Positions 36,364-55,500 of a stretch of DNA of 64,000 nucleotides are shown in pieces (position 1 is the first letter of the stretch; every line of letters starts with the position of its first letter). The stretch is from Tomocerus qinae (Eukaryota; Arthropoda; Collembola; Entomobryomorpha; Tomoceridae). The translations under genes and the position numbers were made by a program. The notes under the pieces were generated by a model that searched no databases, was not told the DNA's origin, and was given only the letters and a program-made list of their open reading frames with translations. The DNA is taken from positions 44,966,409 through 45,030,408 of the forward strand of contig CM034547.1 in assembly GCA_020055645.1 (NCBI GenBank). The letters run 5' to 3'.

Positions 36364-39300
36364 TCAAAAGGCAGCCCTTTCCTCTCAACCGCACAATACA
36401 ATACATACAATAAAATTGAGTACGAAATTGGTATGTGATAGGGCTATCTACTCGTGTGCATCCTGACTTAGCATTTCAACCCAAGTTTAACACACACTGC
36501 TATTTATACATAGAGGGACGTATTGTGTTACTCATGTGCCTTATTAAGTATAGTAGATGCATATACATAGTGTTTTATATTGAATAATATGTGCACACTT
36601 ACATAATGTGCCTTCTGATTACAGTCAAAGAGCCGGCCTGATCTGACCAATGGTAAACGTTACCATCCTCCTACACTCCTACTCTTATAATGTAGGAAGC
36701 AGGCAGGAGAATGAAGATCGAGCGTGTCACATCACATTGTATCTCATTTTAGTTGCATTTGTATCATGATCACTTTACTTTCCCTTAGTATCACTTTGAG
36801 TTGACTTTTCACTTACCTAATCATAAGAGAGTAAAGACTTTCTAGATAAAATCCGTGCGGGCGTCTCAACACACTTGAGTTACAATCATTTCGGTGTACT
36901 GTGAACATCTCTCCGTAGTGGTCCCTTTAAAAACACTCAACTGAATTATTTCCATCTAAAACTACCTTACACCACATTCTACACACGAAAACATATAATT
37001 CCTTTCATCTCTGCAGTGTCTCAAACATCCAAATCAAGTGGGGCTGAATGAAATCACATAAAAAGTTAAAAACGTTTTAAGATACAATAAACGAACTAAA
37101 TCAGTTTTTAAAATTCAGTGAGTTTTTCAGTCCTAATGATGAACAAAAGACTTTTGGAAATGTTTTGCTATCATTGTCCAACTGCTGCTGGGACAGCGGC
37201 TGGCAGACTTGCTGCGTCTCATCATCATTTGGACTATCCATCTCCTTATTCTTGTAAGTTAACTTTTTAATTCTAATAATTATTACTACAATAAACATAC
37301 TACTGCTACCAACCTTCATAACTACTTGTTACCTAATTATTGTTAAATTTAAATTAAACTCGGAGACAATTTTTTATTTAATGACATCCATTTGGATCAA
37401 GTCAGGTTAATAATTTAGATCGTAATAAAAGTAAACACAACTCTAGGGTAAACATATGAAGGATTAGTAGTTTACATAAGGATGAGGATTTGTTTGAATG
37501 GAAAAGGCAAATTAAATTCGAGTCGAGAAGTGTAAATAATAGAGAACTCAGTCGGTTACATTATATTAGTGAGGTAAAGTTAATTTCCTTGGTTGTGAGT
37601 AAGTGAATGATAATTACATCTCACTTGTTATTACATTAGAAAGCAATGTTGATATTGAGTTGTACATTTATTTGGAGTTGTGTTAGGTAAGAGAGACACG
37701 GTAATCCTTCGTGAATTCTATTCTGTGGAAATACTCAAGAGATTCATTCATTACAAGTTGATGCCTTCAACTTGTGTTCCATTCATAAATTATGGATATA
37801 CATCCCACCGTGTCTCATTATTCTCTATTCGCTCTCGGGATGCTCTTTCCTCCTCTTTCCTCCTACTATCTGCACTCAGTATATATATTATATTGTTGTG
37901 TAGTATTTACAAGAGGTTTGATGTACTTATGTATGTCCTTTATTTGAGAGTTGGGAACGACAGAATACTACAGAGAGATAAAATAGAATCAGATGTCAGA
38001 ACAGACTTCACTTATATTCCCCTCCTCCTCTTCTCTCCTTTGCCTTGTCGTAATCACTACATAAACGAAATTTAATATTTTTGATGCCCTGCCAATTAGT
38101 TTAATTCAGTTAATTTAACATGCCAAGACTTAATTCAATCATTTCCTAGTATAACCAAATTAGTTCATATCTATCTCATTCTATGTTTCTTCATTATATC
38201 ATCTTACCTAATAACCTCATATAATTCTACTTCTACCATTTACTCAAGGATAACAATACTAAATTGGAAATGGTACATACAATTAAGCATATACGAATTA
38301 ACTGCAATATTAATCTCAATTTTTATGCTATGCCACTGCAGAATGCACTTATATAATTTTACATGGAATTATTGGTTGATAGCTATTAAAACTTCTAAAA
38401 TTCCATAAGCCAAACTACCACCTAGTACAACGTAAAACATTTATTGTAGATGTAGATTTCAAGCTGATTGTAACATTAAATTATTAAACCTCATGATTGA
38501 ATAGTAAACCCCATGTAGTATACTATTATGTAGTTAGGATTTAAATTATTTGGTAATTTTCATGTCAAAAGACACTATGAAACTAAATATTTGTAATATT
38601 AATGATTCTTATACTTCAAATAGGAGCCTTTGTAAAATTAAAATTAAAATTATAATTATATATTTAACGAATGAAACTATCAGATTATTATTGATAGAAA
38701 TGCATAATAATAATAATAAATAGTAAATGCACTTAATAAAAGTATAAGCTAAATATTTTCGATCTTACATTAACATAAAGATGCGAATATTCTAGAATTA
38801 TACATAGGTATTGTATTTTGTATGTAATAAGAAATAATGTCCCTATCTCATAAACGGAAAAATGTGTTACATAGATGTATTTCCTGTGAAAAGGAATGGG
38901 TTGTCTTTTTCGACTGCTGTTGGTGTCTGGATTGGTTTGGGCTTGGCAGGTTGGCTTGGCATGACTGCGTGAATTAAATTAAGGATGTATAAAGCGCGGA
39001 GTTAAGTGATATAATAAAAAATTCTTTTTATCAAAGTAGAGGTATTAAAAAGGTAAGAACTTAATAATAATGACGAAAATCTCCGGAGGATCAAGCTAAT
39101 AAGGTAAAGTACGATAGATGTATTAAAAAGGAACGAATTACGCTAATGGATTGTGACGGACGGGACTTTCGTGGAGAAAATAGTTGCCTTGTCTTTCGCA
39201 GACTTAAAAAACTAAACACATCAGTAAGGGAAGAAGAAGGAAAGCCGGAGTTTTTTAATACGAAAAACTGACTGGCTATGGCTTTTCCGCCTACATAGAT

Positions 39301-39623
39301 AGAAGAATAATATTGCTATGCATATAGAATGTGCAGTAGGCCAAACGTTTCCTTTCTGTGCATTTTGTACAATGTGATGTATGAAATACGGTCGAGTCGA
39401 GAGAGAAAATAGCATTAAGCAAGACTTTTAAGTCTCTCTATCTGCAGTCTTAATGGAAAAATTAAGGAGATTATACGGTTTACTAAAGTTTATACTTTAT
39501 GTCTTACTTGACGTATTCCTTTACTCGGTTTCTCTCTGAAGTCAACTAAGCACCAAGAAATATGTAGGTACTTTAACTATGTACACTAGAGAGGTATAGT
39601 GTATAGTTTATCAGTATGTAAAT
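36364..39623. other. Gene-less region just upstream of Drgx
   Basis: AT-rich DNA holding a short (ATA)n tract at 38704-38720. The 131-codon frame at 37680-38075 begins with GTG, not ATG, and has no recognisable domain. The Drgx promoter presumably lies here or further upstream. Confidence 0.45.
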
Positions 39624-43550
<3,927 letters not shown>

Positions 43551-43957
43551 AGAAAACTAACAATAAACTCGTACATGATTCTAGTTCTAATAGTTACAGT
43601 TAAGTTAACTCACCAAGTCGCTCCTATTCTAGTAACTCAAAAGTATTGACATTGAAGAGCCATACCAAGAACGGATAAAAGTAAAGTCAATTCCTTCCTA
43701 GTCAAGCTATCGCTCAACCTCACTCTGTTCGAGAAAATACTTTATAGCAATCATATATTGCGGTTTAACAAGTTTTTGGGCGATAATTCTGTCAAAATAA
43801 CTGTGTCTGTACAATACAAATAATTTATTAGCCAACGCGCGGACTGCAGAATTGTTTTACTGTATAAATGTAAAAACTACTGCAAAAATTCTGTTAACTA
43901 ACTGCCCGCTTAATTTAAATTGGTAGACTTTGGAAAATGTAGTAAAATTAGTCTTTC

Positions 43958-43967
43958 AATAAATAAA
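43958..43967 (+). terminator. Candidate Drgx poly(A) signal
   Basis: Two overlapping AATAAA hexamers about 410 bp after the Drgx stop codon. An earlier AATAAA overlaps the stop itself (43546) and is less likely to be used. Assignment is by position only. Confidence 0.35.
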
Positions 43968-45504
43968 AAGAATGCCCACTGAAATCAAATTGATTGTGGA
44001 TTTATTAATTCATTAAATGATTGCAATTTTCATCTGTATAAGCACTAAAATTCATCATCTTCTTCAGTGGTTTTTAATTCATTATAGAAACGATCTTAAC
44101 AGAAATTAAAGGTTAAATTAGCATATTAAATTGGAAGTAAACACGATAATTAGTTAAAAAGAACTTTTTTAGTGGAAATCGGAGAAAGTAATTTTTGGAG
44201 AGGAGGAGTTTGGAAGAAAGCCAGTCTTAATTCATACAATAGAAGGTCGCTGATTGCCTATCTAAAGGAAAGAACTATTGTAGCAGTAAGACTGATCATG
44301 GATTGAGAGAATTGTTTCGGTGTTTTCTGTCTGGTAAGTCAAGATTGGTTTTTCTTTTACTTTGTTCACGCTTGGCAATGTAGTGAAAAATGAGAATCAG
44401 TGTACCTCTAAGTAGAAGAAGAGTTTGAAAGTCTGTAAAAAATGCCGCAAAGTCTTTTAGTGTCTCTGGTTCTGGTCTGGTTTGGTTTGGCAGGGACGGG
44501 AGCAAGTTACATTAGGTAGTTCCGAGATTAAATCGCATGTCATTGAGCCAGTTGAGTTGAGTTTTCTTCTTGCACGTATGTATATAGTATTATCAGTGTT
44601 GAGCTGGCTCCACATATGGAATTTGTTCTCAGGGCTAAACGTTTTTATATTTAGTTGATGATACCATTAAGTGGATATAGGAGCGAGCCCTCCATTTCCT
44701 TTTCACGTATATAATGGGAAGAAAGCACTCTGGTGATTCCGAGACATTTAACTTTGTAAAGACTCGCCCATTAAGGATCCTGAGAGATCCTCCCCATTTA
44801 TTACCTCGATAAAAGCTCAAATGGCATAGAGCACATTATACACCCATTCAGCTCAAGTCAAGTGAAGGCTCCTCACTATATAGTAGTAGGTACTCCCAAC
44901 CAAGTCTCCTAGATTCTCATCCACACTGACTGTACACATTACATTGCATTACATTACTACATTACATAGAAATAGAAAAACAGGATTGTAGACGGAGTAG
45001 AGTAGAAGGTAATATTATTCCATCTATTTACTCCCACTATATCACTTACTTATCTTTAGTTTGGTTATCTCCCATTATACAACTCAATAGTATAGCTAAC
45101 AAACTCAACTTAGTGTATTGAGAGTGAGAGCGAGGAGTTTCATACAGGAAACACATTCATTTCCTAGTCACTCAACTTTTTCTTTTATTCTCTCCTCTGG
45201 TTTTGCTTTCCCTGCTTTCATCCTCCAAATAGTATGTATAAATGGAGTGCAATAGTCTTTTATTATCTATAGGTAGACAGTAGTTAGGTAAGTAAAAATA
45301 AACTATCATCTACATACATAGTAGCTATATAGAAGATTAGATACATTCTGTTGTACATAAATATGTACTTGGGTCGGGTACTTATTTAATAGCTCCACTA
45401 ATCGTAAGTAAGCAACTCTATTGTGTCTTATGTTTACTATGTATTTGTAATAGAGTGGAAAAGGCCACGACTTATTGTTAGTTGACTTCACTTAAGTATC
45501 GCAC

Positions 45505-45523
45505 TTACATTACATTACATTAC
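45505..45523. repeat. (TTACA)n simple repeat
   Basis: Nearly four perfect TTACA units; exactly the reverse complement of the tract at 31947-31965. Looser copies of the same pentamer occur around 44939-44966. Confidence 0.85.
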
Positions 45524-48500
45524 TTTACAAACCTACTACATATTTACTTCCACCCCAAAGCAAAAGCTACCTACACAGTCTTCCTTTATCCCTAAAGTAA
45601 ACACATTAATCCACAGCACAAAATTACACAGGAGATGTCAACTCCCTTTATACTAGACCTTTCTAGACTTTTTACAAATATATCTCTTTATTGTCAGTAT
45701 TATTCCCTTTAGCTCTTAATAGTATATTTAGTACTCAATTTCACTTGCAGCAGATAGTACTAAGGATCTCTATACATTAAAAACACACTTTTAGTCTCCT
45801 AAGAGGTCAGGAAGGTTTTACTCTGCCCCGTTTAGATATTTGTCCCCGTCTTATTTTTCTTTCCACTTTCCTGCATTTACTTCCATAAAAGCAATAAATT
45901 ACGGAATTTTTCTTGTTCATACTCTAGATTTACTACTCAGATAGAATAATATGGCAACAATAATAAATAAACTCGAGATATCTTCGTCTCAAGCGTTATT
46001 TTACTTTACGAGAGTGTGTCTAATGTATTGCTCTACGTATAAATTCACAGATTCCTTACCGTTACCGCGTAGAGTGTTTTTAATAGTCATATTACATAAG
46101 GGACGTACATAAACGTAAACACTTACCAGCAGTGGGGAGAAATATATCTGCCGCGTGTCAAAAAATCATATTCATCTTGTAACCGACGGGTGGTCTCCGT
46201 AGGGTTAAATTCAGTAATAATAATAAACCCTGAATGCTACACTTACCGACTTGCAATACAATGCTCCGCGATGAGGGCAATAGTCATCGTAATCCAAGCA
46301 TTTACATCCTTTCCTTCATTTCTTGTTTTATTTCCTTCCATTCATATGCTAATCGTTCACAGGCGACACGATGAAATAACCATTTTCACGCTCTCTACTC
46401 CAAATAAAACACTAAATAAACTTTACTATTATCACCAGTAATAACTGCATGGCTACTGATTTTGGTGATATATAACACATTTATGTAATCTGATACTCAT
46501 TGCCACTTGTATTATCTTCATTAAGGTTAGTAGAACAGAACATAGAACTTTTCAGCAGATATAAACCTTTTTACCAACAATTAAATGCATCGACTCGCAG
46601 AATATTTTTAATTACAATTAATTTCAATCTCAAGATTACAAAGTCATTACCAACATAAAATCTATCAAGATAATTCTAATAAGGAAAACCAAATATATAT
46701 TGAAGAAATGATTTCAACGTTCTAATCTAATACCAAAAAATAATCAATTGACAATAATTTTCTGTCTCATCACAACTGTTTTAATGATTTAAATTATGTC
46801 AATAAAAGGGGACAAATAAAATATACAGAGTTAGAGGGCATTTGGAAAGGGCGATCAGATTCTATGAAGATCATATCACATCGCATTCGAATCATGATGA
46901 CAATTCGAGCCTTCCTGCTTGCACTCCTAATTCTAATACGTAATATCAAACAGCGAAAGAATTGTGGTGGGTATTTCTGTTGAGTGAGTAGATGTGTTGA
47001 TTTAAGTTGATGTGATGTGATGATATATCAATCTGCGGCTTATTCGGCGAATTTCGCTTTGTCATCCTCTTTATGATACACACAAATCCACAAAATCCAA
47101 TTCACAATTGATTCTTCTCCACTTTACATGAGTTGACGATAAAATAAACAGCGTAGCCAATAACGTAGACAAATACGAATGTTACGATTGTATATTGTCA
47201 TAAGAATCTCTTCATGATGTTACACCGACATATTTATTGCTCCGAGCTGATTTTTCATAGACCATCTCCACAGTCGCTACACAAAAAATACAACCACTGA
47301 ATTGTAGTGAATAAACAGAAAATTGGGATGTTTGCTTGTCCATATGTACATATGAGGAATTGAATGATTGAATCGAGTAGATCGTACTTCACCTATGTTT
47401 ACATTCATATCACTTATAATATATACAAGTTGTAAATGAAGTAGTACAGGTATCTACACATTAAGTAGGTATTATTTTAGAAAATAGTATTTGGAATCAT
47501 TTTATTGGTATAAACCTTCAATATACTAGTGAAACAAATCTTAGGCTTGTGAGATTGGATTTTTGGCTTGGTCAAATCTACTACTGTCTGTGTACACAAT
47601 GATACTATGTATAGTATACACGTATATAATAGTATACTACGATTTATTATTATATTTACATCTTGTTATCGTTGCGTGAGTAGGTACATTTAATACAAAA
47701 TGTAGCTTTATATAAAAATCTAGATGATATTTGTCTGTATAGGTACATGATAGTAACAAGTATTGTATAAATCCGTATGAGTTACATGTGTATGTGAAAT
47801 AATGGATGGTGAAAGCGAAGGAGCAGATATTTACACTTTCCCTAAGGCGTCTCCTCAAATTCAACCATATGAATACATTAGTTGGGCCAAATGCGAGCAA
47901 ATACAAATCTAAATTCAAATCTGCAACACAAAACAAGGTAAACTATCTGTGAGCATAATAGAAGTTGAGTGTCTACATATCCATTTATATCCCAACTACT
48001 ACTGTATGTAACTGTGTATTAAAATGCAAAGTAGACAGAAGAAAGTAGCGAGACAAGTAAAGCACACACAACAAATCAAAGCAAAGTAAACTCTTTTTAT
48101 TTCGTAGAATCAATCTACTAGTTTGCCTTTGTTCTGCAATTTTACATCTGAATAGACTGATGCTACTCAAAAGTACACAGACAACCTCAAATCTTGTTTT
48201 TCCATTTCTCCTCCATCAATTTCTCTTTGTGTGACTACTTCAAGTGCTATTTACTCAACATTTTTCTAGTCAATGTATCTAAATTGCATGCTATGACGTT
48301 TAGTTGGAATGGATTTACCATATTTTTATAACAAATTACTCCATGAAAATGCCAATGTTTAGTAGGATATTAGGAATACTAAATAGTCTTGTTAATATCA
48401 AACATTTTCCCGTTGAATATTCTCCTCATTAAAAAGGTTTTGTAGTGGTTGTAATTTTAAGTGGAAAGTTGAAAGCTGTATGCTATGTGTAATCATGTAT

Positions 48501-48821
48501 AAATGATAACTCCTAAATTACTTTGGCTAGACTATTCATTTATTCTCATTAGACAAACAAGCATAAATTGCATGCAAGATAAAGGAATCTACTCAACTAG
48601 TACATGAATTGAAATTCTATCAGGAAGCTCTAGTACGTAGCAAATGTTGGAGTATGATAGTTTTGATGAAGTGGCTGGGCTTTATTGGACTCTTAGTGAA
48701 AGCAGATGGGAAACACTTGATAAGGTTTTACAACTGCCCTGTCTGCATATAGAATTTAGATAATCTTAAGCTTAAAGTAAAGTGTATATGATGAAGACGA
48801 GGAAATTATTATTATCCTAGC

Positions 48822-48835
48822 AGAGAGAGAGAGAG
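48822..48835. repeat. (AG)n microsatellite
   Basis: Seven uninterrupted AG units in AT-rich intergenic DNA. Confidence 0.85.
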
Positions 48836-49570
48836 CAAAATCTTAAGAGAATCTTCTCTTATTGGTTATCGCCATCCGTCAAGTCCAATCTACGAGTTCC
48901 TACTTACAATATGTACGTACTTAATAATAATAAAACAAGGAAGGTAAAGGAAAAGATGGGAAACTAATAAGGAGGAAGGGACAATTAGTGAAAATGGCTG
49001 GTTGAGAGAAAAGGAAGCACGGAGTTCTAACAAGGATGGCAATTAACAAAAGTAAATAATCTGTGGGAAGAGGACAAGACAAGATTTTCTCCTGGATCTG
49101 TTCCTTCTAATGAGAAGATATTGTTTTGAGGGAATTATTATCAGTTGATGATGATTATTTAAGTTGTAATATATATTAATAATGTGTACAGAGAAGAGGA
49201 GAGACGAGGATGTCTTTGTATTACATTTGTAATTTTACAAATTGTACAGAATAAAAACAGTATATCATAGTCAGGCTAGTGAATTACAAAACGTTAGTTA
49301 CATAACATTACGTAGTAAATTGTCTGAACAAGTGTGTCATACTAGGTCCTTTTAGTATATACCTATATGTAGGAGATATATTAGGTTTCCTTATAATAAT
49401 CTTATGTTTGCATTACATTAGAGTAGAGTATGTAATTTATATGTACGTATGGGTAGATGAATAGATGCGTTAGAAAAGGGAGTTGAGATATGAAAGGAAA
49501 CCATTAGTCTAGAGGAGAAAACCTTTTATATGGAATGTAATCCACGTAATATATTACAGTCCATTATTTT

Positions 49571-49590
49571 ATCATCATCATCATCATCAT
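49571..49590. repeat. (ATC)n microsatellite
   Basis: Six perfect ATC units plus a partial one, followed by a decayed continuation (GATCATCGTC). Confidence 0.9.
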
Positions 49591-52500
49591 GATCATCGTC
49601 TCAGCATTTGAGATCATCAATTCGTCATACTGACAAAGATTTAAAGTATTCACTTCAGCGTTTCCTTTAATATCAACCATAATCCAAACCTAACTTGAAA
49701 CATTGAATCAACTACTAACATTGTATTGTATAACTCACAAGTAGAAATGAAACTGACGCTACATTCCACTCAGACTCTCTTCTATCACTCTCATTCATAA
49801 TTCATAAAACTGTTACCGGGGATGAATGGATTTTCATAATGGAAGAGCAAACCCAGTAGATCAACTTTTACTTTTTAGTTCTTTAAAAAAAAAAAGATTT
49901 CAACCACATAGGTAGGAAATACTTCTCCAGTGTAATACCTAGATATTCAAAAAATTGCAATCCCTGGAATTGTAATTTTCAAAGTTACTTGTATTAATGC
50001 AATGGTCTTTGAAGCAAACTGTCAAGGAACAATGGAGATACAAAAACGTCCGATTTCATAAAATTATTATACCTTGAGACTTCTGGATCAAAAAACTATT
50101 TTCTAAATCAGTTATTCAATCCAACTAGTATATCTAGCGCATAGTCAGAGGATTAAATGTATTATGTACATTCATGTCCAGAAGGAGAAAACTTTTTCGA
50201 TCTATTACTATGCTGTTAAATATTGCTTCGTACTTAAATTATTTTCCACCCGAGATCCTTATTATTACAATTGTGTAGTCATAATACAGATTAAAAATAT
50301 CTCTTTTTTAGTACACAATTTCCTATTATGCAGCACAGTTTTTGCGTGCTATGGTATGCCAATTTATGTGCTAAAAAGGGTTCTGGATTAGATAGAGGTA
50401 ATCTGAGTTCATTTCCAGGTGCGATATGAGATAAATAAATTGATAGTTAAAATTAAGTAACCCTGATTTACTAAATTAAAAATGACATTGAAAATTAAGT
50501 TATCACCTGTAATTTCCCTCTAATTTCCTTGGCTCATACAAGATCTGTGTTTTTGTGCACAATAGTTTAATAGTACAGTTACATTTTTTCCTTCCGTAAA
50601 CATTTATGGTAGATTTTGCCCTGATTTGTGAGAAACAATTAATAATTGGGGCAAAGTGTGTGGTTATTAGGTATACAATAAATATATTATGGTAGTAAGT
50701 AGTCTAATGTATTTTGTTTAGATTGAGATTGAGACACGGACCGTGCCGAATGATAAGTTAACCTGCTGCATGTCTCGAATTTCTTTTCAATAACAATCAT
50801 TAGAGAACAATAGGCAGTTGATGGAGACCCTTGTCATTTCCTCCACCAGATCAATTTTCCTCATTCATCTAACAGCTCATTCAATAAAGCTAACTAACAA
50901 TAAGGGAGGGCCGACCAGCCAAAGCAACCGACTCGTAGTAATATAATACATACAACATACTAACCATTAAACCAGTGAGTAATAATACAAGTAAGTACTT
51001 TTGTTCGTAGTTGTGTGATATTCACTCTATAGACTCAACTAGTTCTACTTGATCCATCAACCGGGACCCTTATAGTGCATAGTACTCCTTATTCAAAGTT
51101 ATACTGAAGGCAACTTAGTGCATCTATCAGTTAAAATTCGTCCATTCATAAATATAAACTTCCCCATTTACTACCGGAGGTTAGTGTTAATAGCTTCCCT
51201 GCATCGCTCATTCTGTTTTCATTTCAAAGGACTCACTCACTTGCTTACACTACATTAGAATACAATAATACTACAAAGAAGGAACAAAACATCATGCCTT
51301 TGTACACGGTACCACACAAAAATTCATTTTTTCATACGCGAGAAAGTGTAATTTAATCTCTCCTTGTGTATAAACCTTTAAACTATTATTCCCTAAGCAC
51401 TTATTCTAACGAATGTCATGATTAAATAACCTTCTGAATTCACTGATACGAATACCCAAATTCTCAAAAACTAAATTATTTGTTTACAAAAATGTGGAAT
51501 GTGTTATGGTTGACCAGATTACAATGTAATTTACATGAAGTAGTTTAAATTTATAGGAAAAAGTCGGTTATGTACTTATGGTCGGAGAAGTAAGGATATT
51601 ATATTTAGTTAATGGGGAAATCCCTGCGTTCCAAATGGACATAATGCGTTAGCTCCTAATAAAACGTATTAGTAACTTAAATTCGCCAGCCGGGACAGTA
51701 ATAAGCTTTATAGATTTACTCGGGAGGCTTACCGAGCACAACAACTCAACTGTTTTGCTCAACGAAGCCCACTGAGCTAAACAAACGAAAAGGCAAAGCT
51801 TAGCCAAAGTGAAAATTTTATATGTCTAGACCTATGTACTCCATTATTGATGACCATAAAATAAAGTAGCTCCTCGGACCCACTATAACCCAACGCCAAG
51901 TTGTGTCTAAATGAAGGTTCTACTTATACTTAACAATTACTAGATAATACTAGTTTACACGATTTCAGGTCTAAATAGGAACTAAATATTCAGTAAATGC
52001 ATTTTCTTGTAGTTAACACGATATAGCTATAAGAGTATAAATTGTTTTGGGGATGATAGATGATAGGAGAGAGAGCAGACGAGGTTGAGCAAGTTTGGAG
52101 TGAGTGCCAAGCAAATGTATATTTATGGCGGAATGTTATATAAAGAGCCATCAAAAGTAGAACTAATCGTGAGGGCTAAGTCAAGGCAGCCACGGACAGG
52201 ATGAAGACAGGATACTATAATATAAAATAAAGCTCTTCTGACTGAGAATACGGAAGTTAGAAAAACGTTGATAGTGTGTATCCGAATTCAGTTCGGATTC
52301 ACAGCCCTATTTAATAGACTAACTAGCACTCTATTGAGTGTATTGTGTATCCTATTTAATGTAGTCTAATATAATAGAATGTAGTAGAGTATTTATAAAG
52401 AAAAGTAGTTGGAGATAGAGAATCTGTCGTTTTCTGTTGGTTACTTTCGTGAGGGTTATACATGGTCCATTTAGCCCCGAAAAGAGTGCCAGTATAAATC

Positions 52501-55500
52501 TTTGTGTTCATAGTGGCTAACTTCCGATCGATCTCATCTCATCTGTTCTTAGTACAGTGCTGGTGTTAGTCTGCTTAGTGTACCTACACAATATTTATTG
52601 TTAGCTTTATTTTATACAATATAAGGTCCCTGTAATATCCCCGCTTCCTCCCTTTCTTTTGTTTATCAGTAAAAGTCTCTTATTCTTCACCATTAGGCAA
52701 GAACACTAGTCAGTCACAATAAGACCCTTTCTCCAATGCATAATAATACAAGTCTCGATTGTGCAAATGTGTATGTCATGATTTTATTTCTTATTATGCT
52801 TTCACTTACTTTACTTATTGCTTAATCTGAAGTGAGATTATTTCCTTTCCTGTCTATTGTATTATGCTTTTCGTAAACATTTACATCTAAGAGAAGGATC
52901 GTAAGTAACTCGGTTTGGCTTCGTTTCGTATGTGCGCTCTGTCCTCTCGTTATATTAAAGTACATAATCCTATTTATTTTCAGAGGAATTTCTACGATGA
53001 AAGAGGAGGAAAATTTATTCCCTGAAGAGTTTCCTTGATGATCTCCGTTTTTTGGGGTTTGGTTTATACTTTCTTTTCTCTTGTTTTTATATACTGTCAA
53101 TGAGTCTGCGATGGGGCTCAGCTCCAATCTAATGTTCATGTTGATACGGATTGCAGCACTTTCATTCTCCACATATACACCAAATTATCCATTACTACAA
53201 CTTATATTTATTATCCTGGGGTAGTTATAGCACAGACCAACTCAAGCCAATCCACACCAAGCCTACTAATGCAGCACAAACGCAATACCAAAACATCTCA
53301 CTCTCGTCTCTCTCCATCCGCCGCACGCTCAAACCAAGCCAAACGCTTTTACTTTTTTCCGGCACCAAACCTATCCTCCTCTAAACACAATATATACTGG
53401 TGTTTGCCATACTATATTTGATTATTATCTAATATACTCAGCGTATATCTCTTCCTTTCAAATTATAGTTATGGAACGGGCTATTATGTGGGATGAAAAG
53501 ATGAGATAATGCTATTAGGGAGACGGAGAGACGTCTGATGAGACGTTAGTTGACGACCATGTCAAAATTCGTTAGGTTAACCACTTCAGATATTTATTAG
53601 CTTTGTATTAGTGTCTTCTTAGGATACACTACTACTTCCACAACTAATATATTTTTGCCTCAACATATTAACTCTATTGACTATGAAAAATAAATACGTA
53701 AGGGATCCTGAATAATAAAGGTGTCTATTTTATCTAAGAGTACGCCACATTCAATGGCACTAATAAGTTGTTCATTACCTAAGATTCAATATAAACAAAA
53801 CAAACCAAGTCATATGAAAGTTAACTAAGGATTTACAGTGTCATATATATTATTTCAAGGTTTTCAAAATCTTGACATGAAAAGTTTTCCAGTTCCCATC
53901 CCAGATGTCCCAGAATGAGATTAACTTAACAAGCAACAATTTTCATTATTATTCCGATCTGTAAAAATATACCAATCTATTGTTTTACATAACATGATTT
54001 GCAGATAGGAATTTGCAGAAATAGGTTGCAGCTTTCTGTCAGAAATAAAAGGTTATAGTTTTTGAATTTACAATTTTGTGTGTTATTAAGGTGCAGTATT
54101 TAGATGTTTTAAGAAAAATTGGCCAGCTAGATTATCAGTGCGTATCTTGATATACTGCAGTAGTGGATAGCTGTGATTGAATTTAATTGGTGATATCATT
54201 TGCATTTTGAAGATAGGGACTGAGATAAAAGTGCAGTCGCAGTCACAATTGTCAGTTTAACCATGTTATATAGATTAGGGCATATAAATGAGATGGCTAA
54301 TTGAAAAGAAAGGGAATAAGAGGAGTAAATGAGGAAACAATCCGTCTGCATTCTGCCCAATGAATTAAGAGAGCACAAGAACACCAGATTGACATGACAG
54401 AGCGAGCCTAGATTGAATTTAAATCCTACTTCCTCTAATTGGCTGTGTATACTCCTTTTCACACTCCATTATGACAATACAACGACAGAGAATACTGCAT
54501 CCACAGACATGTGGATAAATTAGTGGAATATGATATACGTATCTATGCTTATTAGATATAATAGGGGGTTCTGATTGTTCTCTATTTAATAAATACGTTA
54601 AGGGAGACTGCCCTAGGCCATAGGCTCTTGGCACGGCCCTCATTTACATTGTATCATGAAATGCCACTGCCGACGATTGGCGATTATCTTTTGTGTTACT
54701 ACAGCTAATGTATGCTATAATAATATATCATTTCCACATTAGTTGCAGATTTCTGATGAAACATCCTTTACTTCGCGCCGTAAAAAGCGAGAGAGTGGTA
54801 GAGTGACAAGTATAAGAATATTATGTCCCTGAATAATAGTATAATCTTCTGACTGAGCACAATAATAATACTTTCATATTTAACTATCGCATCAAAGCTA
54901 AATTATGATAATCAGATTCCGAGTTGCTTCAGGGTTCCTTCTTATCTCTGCATTAGATAATTCACTTCACTCCTTTCTCTTCATCTTGTCAACCAATTTT
55001 ATTCAAAATACTAATCTAATCCAAAATTCAGATTATGCAGCTTTAACATTCTCGAGCATTTGCAAAGTGTAAGTTACACATACCAGTACATTATAGTATA
55101 TTGTCTACTGTAGATTTATGTCTACTTCAGGTAGGCATTTATTTCAAGCTTTCTCTCTGCTAGTTTTCACTCAAGAGCTTTGTAAGCATACATATGTAGA
55201 TTTAATTTTTATATAACAGCAAAGATGTGTAATGTGTAAAAGTACAAAATTCATTTTAACAATTGGATTTCATACTAGGAATTGGAACTGCATTTCATAT
55301 ATATTCTAGGTATACGATAAATATTAGCGTAGCCTAGTATCAGAATTCATATGTAAACTAGGCTACCAGTACTGCTGCTGCATTTCAAAATGTTTAGGCA
55401 TCAACATTTGGTTTAATTTCGAAATACTGCTAACCCGTGGTGGGCTTATTGTTGTATACATGCGCATTTCGACATATAACCGCAAAATCCATTTCATACA

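Noticed and set aside
37680-38075. 131-codon plus-strand open frame upstream of Drgx
   Set aside because: It has a non-ATG start and no domain, and it does not splice into Drgx in any way I could support.
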